This document shows positions 1-8,062 of a stretch of 15,943 nucleotides of DNA, piece by piece (position 1 is the first letter of the stretch; every line of letters starts with the position of its first letter). Under the pieces are notes generated by a model. The model did not search any database and had not been told where the DNA came from. It saw only the letters and a program-made list of their open reading frames with translations. Both the position numbers and the translations under genes were made by a program. This stretch comes from Funneliformis mosseae (lineage: Eukaryota; Glomeromycota; Glomeromycetes; Glomerales; Glomeraceae), in NCBI GenBank assembly GCA_910592005.1, contig CAJVPP010002189.1:1-15943 (forward strand), in the 5' to 3' direction.

Positions 1-168
1 ATGATAACGATATTACAATGAGCAATACTAAGCAATTATTGGGCAACTGTATTAATAAGCAAAAATTTGATACGGTTTTTGAACGCCCCAGTCGATAGTT
101 AAAGTACTTAATGGGTTAAGGCCGAACTTTATACCTCAAATCATGTGGAAGAAATTTCATATTTTCAT

Positions 169-178
169 TTTATTTATT
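169..178 (-). promoter_or_regulatory. candidate polyadenylation signal for the HMG-like gene
   Basis: The plus strand reads tttatttatt, so the minus strand carries two overlapping AATAAA hexamers about 130 nt past the stop codon at 306-308. This is the expected place for 3'-end formation, but the hexamer is common by chance in DNA this AT-rich. Confidence 0.3.
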
Positions 179-208
179 TGTAATGTACTCATTTACATAC
201 ATTCTTTT

Positions 209-262
209 AAAAAAAATATATATATATATATATAAAAAAAAAAAATAAACTTTTTTTTTTTT
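209..262. repeat. poly-A/(AT)n/poly-A/poly-T simple repeat
   Basis: A run of A is followed by about nine AT units (roughly 216-234), another A run, and a T run of 12 ending near 262. It is low-complexity DNA with no coding content. Confidence 0.9.
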
Positions 263-305
263 GATTCGAAAGAATTTCAAAGAAAATTTACTATATATAA
301 ATAAA

Positions 306-1946
306 TTATGCTAATCTTCTTTTTTTCTTATTAGAAGATCTAAATCTTTTATATTCTGGTGCTTCCTCGTTAACATGAAAATGAATATCAAGTAAATGAC
401 GATATACTTCTCTTTTTTCTTTGATTCTTCCCCAATCATCAAATTTTATATGTTTGGGCCATCCGGTTACGGAATATTTTGTTTGATTTTCCCAATCTTT
501 ATAAGGGATATTTGTAATTTTTCCAGTATCTGAATCTACAACAATTTATTTATAAGTTAAATAAACGAAAAAAAAAAGGTCGATTTTTTTTTTTAAGGTA
601 ATTGGGAGATACTTACAGAACCTTGCTCTCAAGAATTTTCTAACAGCAGATTTTAATCGATTATCGAGTTGAACAGTCATATAATCTTGGCCAAGTAATT
701 CATATAAAGGATCTTGTTTAATTAAATCTCGTTCATCATCACAAACAGTCTTATCATCATCAGATTCGTAATCAGTTTCAATTGCTGCTTCATTTATTCC
801 TCCAAAATTCGTAAAATTACTTTCGGTCAAAGAAGTAGATGACTCACTTTCATTATCTTCGCTAATATCCCTTATTGCTCTTTCATTTGTAGATGGCAAT
901 TGATAATTCGATGATAGTGTTTGATCTATTAGGGACTCGAATCGATCATTTCTTAAGTCTACTTGTCCGGTTTCATTTTCTAAAGAATAAAATAAGATAA
1001 AAAACAAAATTTTATTCCTAAAATAAAAAAGTTAAAATATTGAAACATCATCTACATATATATACAATAACGTACGCAAGTTCCTTGTAGATTCGCCATA
1101 ATGATATAATTTTTTACTGATTCGTAAAACTTCTTCAGGTTGTTCAATACAAAAATCATCTGCTAGAAGGCTTCCAAACCCAAAGGAAGTTTCTGGCAAA
1201 TCTTCTGGTTCAATAGTGATGACCAAGAAATCCCAACCACACTCTTGATTTAATCGACAACACTACATCAATAACGAATCGTAAAAAAAAAAAAATAAAT
1301 ATTTATCTTAAAGGTTAATGTTTATGTTTACACATATACCTGATGTTTTAATTCTCTTAAACCATCTTTTAAAGTATTTAACCGTTCTTCTGGGTTACTG
1401 ATATATTTAACTTCAGAATAACGATGTTCAAGGTTATGTTGATTGGCTATTACTTGATATGACAACTTTTGTTCCGAATCCAAAGAGTCCCAAATCACTT
1501 GATAATCTTTATCTAATGCCAAGAAAAAAAAAAAAAGATTCGAATTACATGTAAAAAATGCTCCGTGATAAATTTTTTTTTCTTAAAATAGTCCAATATT
1601 CTCAATAACCTTTTCCTTGTGATTTTCTATTTTGAACTTCAACAAACGTGTTGAACGCGGTAAGATTTCTCTTCTTTTTAACAATTGGTCTTTTCTCCTT
1701 CATCATATTCTATGATATAAATCATTTATGTATATGTATATAGAAAGGGAAAGTAGAGAAAATTTAGCATAATAGATGCATAAAGTGAAGTGTTTTCAAG
1801 TCAAAATGATCTACCCGAATAACGTGTTCTTCAATTCCCGAATCTTTAGAAAGCTGTTTGACAACAGTATTTTGTCGATGAAGTTCGACACGAATAGCAT
1901 TATTTAAATCTTGAGTATTCATGATGGTTTTATCATTAGAATCCAT
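306..1946 (-). CDS. HMG-box-like nuclear protein, six exons
   Basis: Spliced model by eye: exons 1946-1815, 1709-1610, 1512-1340, 1262-1076, 979-617 and 535-306. The five introns are GT-AG, 77-105 nt long and T-rich; exon lengths sum to 1185 nt, 394 codons plus stop, with frame kept at every junction. Exon 1 begins MDSNDKT. Residues about 51-107 resemble an HMG box: helix 1 around RNLTAFNTFVEVQN (58-71), then W85 in DYQVIWDSLD and a third helix SEQKLSYQVIANQHN. The stretch between helices 1 and 2 is about ten residues shorter than usual. Residues about 225-275 are acidic and serine-rich. The C-terminus has IPYKDW (328-333), VTGWP (341-345) and a basic tail KKKRR (388-392) that could be a nuclear signal. 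HMG boxes bind DNA; this one is divergent, so DNA binding is inferred. The second donor (gttatt) is weak. No known gene is recognised. Confidence 0.62.
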
Positions 1947-2167
1947 TCTAATTTTTCAAAAAAAAATTTAAAGAGGAGATCGATTTATAAATCAAATGGA
2001 CGAGTCAAAAAAAAATTATCAATGGACCATAGATTTTTTATTAAGTTCTTTTGTATTCCCACGAATTTATAAAAAAACGAATCGACTTTTCACTTGATCT
2101 TTTATGTGATACGGTCATCCTTTCGGCTGAGGTTAATACGAATTTAGGCAGATCGACGTGAAATTAC

Positions 2168-2174
2168 TACGTCA
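2168..2174. promoter_or_regulatory. TACGTCA, possible bZIP (CRE-like) site
   Basis: TACGTCA is a CRE/ATF-like core. It lies between the divergent genes, about 620 bp before the first F-box start and about 220 bp before the HMG-like start. The same heptamer occurs at 5834-5840, upstream of the second F-box gene. A 7-mer alone is weak evidence. Confidence 0.18.
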
Positions 2175-2299
2175 CCCAAAATTTTGGCTTAGTCTTTATT
2201 TTTTATTTTTAATTTTTTTTTTCTCCGTTTCCATTATTCAATTTTTCAAGAAATGATTTGAGTAGAGATGAAACAAGATAAGCAATGATGGGGGAGGTG

Positions 2300-2332
<33 letters not shown>
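2300..2332. repeat. T13/A20 homopolymer junction
   Basis: A run of 13 T passes directly into a run of 20 A. It is self-complementary and of the poly(dT)/poly(dA) type that tends to exclude nucleosomes, and it sits in the middle of a divergent promoter region. Confidence 0.9.
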
Positions 2333-2334
<2 letters not shown>

Positions 2335-2729
2335 ATTTGGCAATGAAATTTCTATACAAAGTGTTCTGCAGTGACTATGAAAAATTAAAACTTTCTACGA
2401 ATGAGATGAAAGTTTTACGTAGAGTCATGTGTTTTCATATATCCTTACAATTGACAAGTTCCTTTTCAAAAACGTTGAATCAAATGTTAATTGAAAAATT
2501 GACTCGCATATCATAACTTATGCGATTTAGGATATATTAATAAAGGATATACGTATAAGTATATTTCATTGCTTGTTCTCTTGTTCGCGGCAATATTACT
2601 TTTTATGGTACTATTTCTTAATAAAAAATCAACGAATTGGTAAATTACCAATTAAATGGTTTTCATGTGAATGGAAAAGATTATCGTTGGGTCATCTGAT
2701 CGTAATACTAACGCACTTGCAATCAGCAA

Positions 2730-2737
2730 TATAAATA
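2730..2737 (+). promoter_or_regulatory. TATA-like box of the first F-box gene
   Basis: The sequence is tataaata. It directly abuts the ATG at 2738 but lies about 60 nt before the ATG at 2792. If it is the functional box, transcription would start downstream of 2738, which favours 2792 as the translation start. Confidence 0.35.
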
Positions 2738-2791
2738 ATGGTAACGTTTCCTTCCGTTTCACTCACGTTTCTAATAAAGACTGTCTTTGTA

Positions 2792-4435
2792 ATGATTTCT
2801 TTGACGGTAGATTGTCTTTTAGAAGTGTTGGAAAATTTGAAAAATGAAAAGTCATCATTGCATTCGTGTTTATTGGTTAACAGATTATGGTGCCATCAAA
2901 CAATTCCTATATTATGGCATCACCCATTTGATTATAAAATAGCCGAAAGGAGGTGCATAATGATTATTCAAACGTATATAGCATGCCTTGAAAAGCAAGA
3001 AATTCAAGAACTTTTTGCTAAACTTAATCCTTGTGAATTGAATAAACCATTATTTGATTACCCAAGGCATTTACAACATTTTCAAATTTTCAATTTCAGA
3101 AAAGCCATCAACCGATGGATTTTATTTAATTTTCACGAAATCAAAGATGATAGAAAAGCATTTAACGATAAATTTGATGTTCTCTTTCGACTCTTGATTA
3201 ATTTATTTTTAAATCGTACAAAAGGTTTAAGGGTATTAAACGTTTATCTTGACGATGATAATGATTGGTTGAAAATGCCTTACTTTGTACAAAACAAGCT
3301 TTCATTGTCAAATTTACACACGTTTAATTTTACTTATGAGATTAGGAAAGATGTAAAAGTTTTTCTTGCAAGAGGGTCATCAGAATTATTTGATTTGTTA
3401 CAGCAATACGCTAGGAATATACGTAATTTAAAAATTTCTATTAATTTTCATACTAGGCAAAATCATTTACAATCACAATTAGCCCTTTTAATTTCACAAT
3501 TTATTGAATCACAACAAGGCATTGAAATCTTGGAGTTAAATGATTTTTGGGATATCAAAAAACCTTCGCCGATCTTTAAGGCGATTAAATCACAATCCCT
3601 TTCTCTGAAATATCTACATATAAGAGGATTAAAGAATTTCGAACCTTTACTATCCATTTTGATTGATTGCAATAACTTGGAAACTTTAGATTTAAGCCAT
3701 TTTGGTCAAACCATGAACCTTGAGAATTTTGATAAGGTTATAATGAACTTAAATATCAAACATTTATATAGTTGGAATATTCCTTCCTTTCTTGATGCCG
3801 ATGATATGGGTTTATTACTCAAGATGATAAATAAATCATTACGGACACTTGTTCTCGATAGAGTTGATGATGGTTTGTTAGAAATCATTGAAAGGTTTTG
3901 TCCAAACATTCAGAGCTTATCTTTGGCGATGTTTAACGCTTCTTTCCCTAAACTTTTACCTTCCTTACTTTACAATTTACCCCTTAATCACCTATATCTT
4001 GACATCTTTGGTTATAACTTTTCTGAAGTTTTAACGGAGTTAACCGATTCAATTCCTTCATCTGTTACATCCCTTTATATCAATTTCACTCTTACCTCAC
4101 AACAATTAAATTATTTCTTAAATGAAATGAATGCAAGGCCAAATACTTTGGGAATAATTGATAAATATATGATTGAGAAGGAATATTTGAAAGTTGTTGT
4201 AGAATACGCAAAGTGTCATGACAATTTAAAAGTATTACATTGGTTAGGGAACCTTGATGAGGAGGATATAAAGCTCGTAGCTGATACAACAGAAACAATG
4301 ACCATGATATATTCTTCAGAGTATGATTTCCTTGGTAAGTTTTTAGCAAATTTTTTTTTTTTTATCTATGCATTTAATAATAATTAACCTTTGAATTTGA
4401 TTACAGACAGCAAAACTCATTTAAAATTTTATTAA
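2792..4435 (+). CDS. F-box protein with leucine-rich repeats
   Basis: This is probably a substrate adaptor of an SCF (Skp1-cullin-F-box) ubiquitin ligase: the F-box binds Skp1 and the C-terminal repeats pick the target. The F-box is residues 3-46, starting MISLTVDCLLEVLENL, then SCLLVNRLWC and PILWHHPF. The rest consists of irregular leucine-rich segments such as GIEILELNDFW, LKYLHIRGLKNF, NLETLDLSHFG and LRTLVLDRVDD. The ATG at 2792 is preferred over the in-frame ATG at 2738 because the family signature begins right after it and a TATA-like box touches 2738; the earlier start adds 18 hydrophobic residues. A donor, CTTG|gtaagt, at 4335 and an acceptor, attacag, ending at 4406 define a 72-nt intron. 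The last exon, 4407-4435, adds DSKTHLKFY and a stop, giving 523 residues. Reading through the intron would give an unlikely poly-Phe tail. The target is unknown. Confidence 0.85.
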
Positions 4436-4677
4436 TTAAACAAAAACCGTCTCGTATAATTCGTCACTTATCATAATTCCATTATTCAACGAAAATCTCT
4501 TTGAAATATTTAACATTTTAATTCATATTTACCACAAGGATCTCGACATTTATTTATAAACAAAATATTAAAGATTTTTCACAAGCTTATATTTGACCAT
4601 CCAAAATGCTGGATACCATCACATTATATAAATACAGTATTATGATAAATTTTGTTATCGAATTGATTGAAAGGGTC

Positions 4678-4715
<38 letters not shown>

Positions 4716-4980
4716 GTACAAGGACATAAATTGAATTTAAAATTTATGTGTACATCTCCAATAATAATTTTATACCATAGCACAAATTTATAAAAATTAA
4801 GAACTCAAGATCAGAAAAATTTGATTTAAGATTGGAAAAAATGAACTTACCTTTGTTTTTAATGTCTTTATTACTGCTGCTCCAGTGAAATTCTATTTTG
4901 AAATAAGTAATTATAAGTTGCCTGATAAAGTTCAATTTATACATTTTTTTTTTTAAAAAAAAAGGTATACCCGTATTCTT
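4436..4980. other. intergenic, no gene seen
   Basis: This is the AT-rich 3' flank of the F-box gene. It includes a T25/A12 homopolymer junction at 4678-4714 and a second T/A junction at about 4945-4963. On the minus strand an open stretch from 4944 meets a perfect-looking splice donor (aaag|gtaagt) near 4852, but I found no matching downstream exon and do not call a gene. Confidence 0.5.
4678..4714. repeat. T25/A12 homopolymer junction
   Basis: A run of 25 T is followed immediately by 12 A. It is the longest T run in the window and is self-complementary over the A run. It is low-complexity DNA downstream of the first F-box gene. Confidence 0.9.
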
Positions 4981-5024
4981 CCGAAAATAAGCAACACTTT
5001 TTTGTTAGTGTTGCTTATTTTCGG
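4981..5024. repeat. perfect 18-bp inverted repeat, 8-nt loop
   Basis: The arm ccgaaaataagcaacact at 4981-4998 is the exact complement of 5007-5024, with tttttgtt between. It forms the left end of the transposon remnant. As RNA or single-stranded DNA it would fold as a stable hairpin; read as a transposon end it is two facing transposase-site copies. Confidence 0.95.
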
Positions 5025-5122
5025 GTAGTTTAATAAAACGAAAAAAATTTGATCGCGTAACTATCAAATCATATGATTTTTGATGATCGAATTTCATTCA
5101 TTAACTTGTTTTATTCTGTGCA

Positions 5123-5221
5123 ATGGCAAAACGGAAGAGAGTTGTTAAAACTATTAGACGTAAGGTCAAAATTGTGAAACGAACACAAAATTCATACTCA
5201 GTTAAATATAAAAAAGAATGA
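5123..5221 (+). pseudogene. truncated transposase N-terminus, 32 codons
   Basis: It reads from ATG to TGA with no interruption. It starts MAKRKRVVKTIRRKVKI and ends QNSYSVKYKKE; 15 of 32 residues are Lys or Arg. The 'NSY.VK.KKE' ending is what I recall preceding the helix-turn-helix of pogo/CENP-B-type transposases in these fungi, so the helix-turn-helix and the DDE catalytic domain would be missing here. It lies inside the inverted-repeat element. It could still be made as a small basic peptide, but nothing shows that. The family assignment is from memory. Confidence 0.45.
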
Positions 5222-5358
5222 ACACTAATATTTTGTAATTTCATAATATTTTTTTTTTAATTGTAATAATAAAATGCATTTATAATATATACATAAAGCT
5301 AAATTATTTATTTACAAAAAAAATTTTATTAAAAAAAAAAAATTTCAATTTTTTCCGA

Positions 5359-5425
5359 AGTGTTGCTTATTTTCGGAACCTATATAAAACAGGTGTTGCT
5401 TATTTTCGGGGGTTGCTTATTTTCG
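5359..5425. repeat. three tandem copies of the transposon end motif
   Basis: The motif gttgcttattttcg occurs three times in the same orientation within 67 bases: 5359-5376 (full 18-mer), 5393-5409 (17 bases matching) and 5412-5425 (14 bases). The last two are separated by only two bases. This is the right end of the element. Confidence 0.9.
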
Positions 5426-6119
5426 TATTGAAAATTGTTACACTATGAACTTTATTAAGATTTCCTTATTTTACAAATGCTAAAGTTTGCAAGTAAATTA
5501 TTGTTAAAAGTAACTTCATATATCATTGAAAAAATAATATTTCCAGTCTACTTGAAAGAATTAAAAATATTTAAGTATAAATTCCATGAGATGATTCAGA
5601 TATTAGAAAGGTTGTTTTCTCATTTGACATCAACTTTTTAAATGAGATAAAATCATTGAACTATTGAAGAAAATTTATTAAACATAAATTTCTGATTTAA
5701 AAAAAATTTTTTTTTTGATGGTATTTTTTTACAGACATTCTATTATTAAGTTATGAAATGATATTCTTACGATGCTGTAATTAGAAGTTTTAAAGATGAT
5801 ATGAATTGATAATGCAATAAAAGCGCGCAATTATACGTCATACATGTCAATTTCGAACTTAACACATGTGAACTTTGCATAAAATAAACGTGTAATTTCG
5901 AAATATGGTTATTAGTTCAGTTGATCATGCGAAATTAAACGAGCTTCAGTCGGGTTATAATTTCAAAAAGGTCATATATATACATCTCGATCACCACAAA
6001 AGTTTCTGCATCAGGCGATCTAACTTTATAAATCATTTCCTGTCGTACATTTTTTATCAAAAATTTTTAAAAAAATTTTTTTTCTTTCTTCCTTCAAAGA
6101 AAACCTTTATACATACATC
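5426..6119. promoter_or_regulatory. intergenic and upstream region of the second F-box gene
   Basis: This AT-rich DNA contains A/T homopolymer junctions near 5699-5717 and 6064-6080, a TACGTCA motif at 5834-5840 and a TATA-like tract (catatatatac) at 5973-5982, about 140 nt before the ATG. The open frame 5905-6135 contains this TATA tract and has no recognisable protein signature, so it is not called. Confidence 0.4.
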
Positions 6120-8003
6120 ATGGTTTTACCATTAAATTTCAACACAGATATAATTCGACAAATAATTTTGTCGTTGAGAGATGATAAGACATCACTTTTT
6201 CGTTGTTTGTTGATAAACCAAACATGGTGTTCTCAAACAATTGACATTCTTTGGAGACAACCATTCCGACTCCTTTTTTTTTGCGCCGCTCAAGAGGAGG
6301 ATGAAAACACTTGTAATTGCACCTATTTAAATCATCAACGTCAGGCGATAAACTTAATTGATACGTACATTTTAAACATCTTTCGGGAGAACGAACAGAG
6401 TTTGATCGCAGGTTCTTTTATTCAACGAGGGCAACTACCAAAATTAAAGTTTGATTACGCTGGTTATTTACGAAACATCGACATTCATGAGATGGATTTA
6501 GCCATAATTGAATTTTATTTTTTAAATAGCTCAACGTTAAAGCTTCACGAAAACTACAAAGATCGACAGGTATCGCAAGCTGCAACGGATGGTACGTCAC
6601 CCCCACCGATAAATTATGGGGAGGCAATAAAATATCTGGCGAAATCTTATGGACCAACCTTATTTAAGAAATTACAAAATACCAATTCCGAATATCAAAT
6701 AATATCGGAGGTACTATTAAAATTCTTCATGAGGAAGTGTAAAAATTTACAACGAATTTCACTAGATATAACTCAAATATATAAGAAAACTTTATTCAAC
6801 CGGTGTAACGAAATTCAACGGTATCCTACCGCCTTATTGTACAAGGGAGGTGGAAGAAACATTCTGGAATATAAGGCGATCGAGATCTACTTTTTCATCC
6901 CCAAACAACCCGACGCGCGAGATTGTTTATCACATATCCGAGAATTAATTTGTACGACGAAAAGGAATAAAGCGGATTTCTTTCTAACCATATCAAAATA
7001 TGTTCATAAACTTGTTAAGTTGGAAATAGATATTGATTATCCGAACGTTAAATATTATGGTATATCAAGGGATCGTAATAATTTAAAGAACGAAGTAGCA
7101 AATTTAGTCGAATTAATTCATAATCAACAACATTTATCTCATCTCATTTTACATCATTGTCCTGTGGACTTTCATTTATTAATGAAAGAATTACGAGAGT
7201 CTCAGGCGAAACGTTTAAAGGTATTAAAATTGATGGGAATTAAATTTGACGATATGAAGGCTCTCTCTCACGTGACGAGTATTTTATCACTTCAAAAACT
7301 TCAATTATATAATTGTACATTTCAAAACAATGAACATTATGATGATGTCGATTATTTTAGCGAAAAATTGTATTTACCAGAACTCAACACGATTGATCTG
7401 AATAATTCTTATATCCCTCATCAATTCTTGCAATGTTTATTACAAATTTGTTCTTCCAACTTGGAATATCTGGACATCGGGAAAACGTCATTCACGGGTA
7501 ACCCAATGTTTAATCCGATCGAATTCGCATCTACCAATTTCTCCAATCTCAAATATTTCAAGTGCGGTCTTCAACCCTTTGAAAATAATTACCTGATAAC
7601 TTTATTATCATATTCTAGTGATGTTATTCAATCAATTATTTTGGACAATTCTGATGTTTCATTTGAAGCAAATAACATCGCGTTGTGTTTTTATAAATTA
7701 TCGGAAATGGAATTTGTCAAATTAAAATATTTTGGCATTAGAGGAAATTTCATATTTTCCGAATATACTTTGGCCAATTTTTTGATGAACAAGTTTAGAA
7801 AATGTAGGGGATTGAAATTACACACGTTGGAGTTTACCAATAACAATTGGTTCACCGATGATTATTTGAAACAAATTCTCAAATGCTTGGGGGATGGATT
7901 TACATGCAACAGATTGATCATCTCTACAAAGAATTTAATTAGTCCTAAGTTATTATCAAAAACAAGAGAGAAGATTAGAGCGGTTCTATATGTGAAGCTT
8001 TAA
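6120..8003 (+). CDS. F-box protein with leucine-rich repeats, intronless
   Basis: This 627-residue SCF-type substrate adaptor is a paralogue of the gene at 2792. The F-box covers residues 1-49: MVLPLNFNTDIIRQIILSL, then RCLLINQTWC and DILWRQPF. A linker with a Cys cluster (NTCNC) and a proline patch (SPPPIN) follows and is longer than in its neighbour, which explains most of the size difference. The C-terminal half shows irregular leucine-rich repeats, for example KVLKLMGIKFDD, LQKLQLYNCTF, LNTIDLNNSYIP, LEYLDIGKTSF and LKYFGIRGNF. The ATG at 6120 is chosen because the F-box starts at once. The frame is open to TAA at 8003 with no need for an intron. The coding part is less AT-rich than its flanks, as expected for a working gene. 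Substrate and regulation are unknown. Confidence 0.87.
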   Translation: MVLPLNFNTDIIRQIILSLRDDKTSLFRCLLINQTWCSQTIDILWRQPFRLLFFCAAQEEDENTCNCTYLNHQRQAINLIDTYILNIFRENEQSLIAGSFIQRGQLPKLKFDYAGYLRNIDIHEMDLAIIEFYFLNSSTLKLHENYKDRQVSQAATDGTSPPPINYGEAIKYLAKSYGPTLFKKLQNTNSEYQIISEVLLKFFMRKCKNLQRISLDITQIYKKTLFNRCNEIQRYPTALLYKGGGRNILEYKAIEIYFFIPKQPDARDCLSHIRELICTTKRNKADFFLTISKYVHKLVKLEIDIDYPNVKYYGISRDRNNLKNEVANLVELIHNQQHLSHLILHHCPVDFHLLMKELRESQAKRLKVLKLMGIKFDDMKALSHVTSILSLQKLQLYNCTFQNNEHYDDVDYFSEKLYLPELNTIDLNNSYIPHQFLQCLLQICSSNLEYLDIGKTSFTGNPMFNPIEFASTNFSNLKYFKCGLQPFENNYLITLLSYSSDVIQSIILDNSDVSFEANNIALCFYKLSEMEFVKLKYFGIRGNFIFSEYTLANFLMNKFRKCRGLKLHTLEFTNNNWFTDDYLKQILKCLGDGFTCNRLIISTKNLISPKLLSKTREKIRAVLYVKL

Positions 8004-8056
8004 AGCGTGATGTTTCTTTTTTTTTTTTTTTTTTTTATGATAAAATTTTTTCATTT

Positions 8057-8062
8057 AATAAA
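8057..8062 (+). promoter_or_regulatory. candidate polyadenylation signal (AATAAA) of the second F-box gene
   Basis: AATAAA lies 54 nt after the stop codon at 8003, just before an A-rich run. The spacing suits a 3'-end signal, though chance matches are frequent in this composition. Confidence 0.4.

Larger units (their letters stand above)
1..305. other. 3' flank of the HMG-like gene; no gene seen
   Basis: No coding sequence is supported here. Positions 60-125 are locally GC-richer (the stretch around 'gaacgccccagtcgatag') and end in 'ttaatgggttaaggccg', which could be the edge of a dispersed repeat cut by the window border. Positions 209-262 are a poly-A, (AT)n, poly-A, poly-T run. The rest is the AT-rich downstream flank of the minus-strand gene that ends at 306. 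Confidence 0.5.
1947..2791. promoter_or_regulatory. divergent intergenic promoter region
   Basis: This stretch separates two genes transcribed away from each other, so it should hold both promoters. Visible in it are a T13/A20 homopolymer pair at 2300-2332, a TACGTCA motif at 2168-2174 and a TATA-like box at 2730-2737. I see no ORF or RNA gene with support. Confidence 0.5.
4981..5425. mobile_element. non-autonomous DNA transposon remnant (pogo/CENP-B-like suspected)
   Basis: Five copies of the 14-mer gttgcttattttcg delimit about 445 bp: one inverted copy at 4981-4998 and direct copies at 5007-5024, 5359-5376, 5393-5409 and 5412-5425. The first three are identical over 18 bases (agtgttgcttattttcgg or its complement). 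The first two form a perfect 18-bp inverted repeat with an 8-nt loop. Between the end clusters lies a 32-codon basic ORF like the start of a helix-turn-helix transposase. This is the pattern of a deletion derivative that keeps its ends and a scrap of its transposase. I could not identify a clean target-site duplication, so the outer limits are approximate. Confidence 0.6.

Noticed and set aside
2738..2791. Upstream in-frame start (ATG 2738) for the first F-box gene
   Set aside because: The extra 18 residues precede the family signature, and a TATA-like box directly touches this ATG; 2792 is the better start, though this is not proven.
3463..4349. Minus-strand open frames inside the first F-box gene
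   Set aside because: They are antisense to a well-supported coding exon and have no signature of their own.
4744..4944. Minus-strand 66-codon frame with a consensus splice donor near 4852
   Set aside because: The donor is good but I found no in-frame downstream exon or recognisable protein, and chance donors are expected in this composition.
5834..5840. TACGTCA shared by both F-box upstream regions as a common regulatory site
   Set aside because: The distances to the two starts differ (about 620 and 286 bp), and the same 7-mer also occurs inside coding sequence near 6591, so shared control is not supported.
5905..6135. 76-codon plus-strand open frame before the second F-box gene
   Set aside because: It overlaps the F-box start, contains a TATA-like tract and low-complexity poly-Phe, and shows no family motif; it is more likely promoter and 5' leader.
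6418..6657. Minus-strand open frame inside the second F-box gene
   Set aside because: It is antisense to coding sequence and carries no independent signal.
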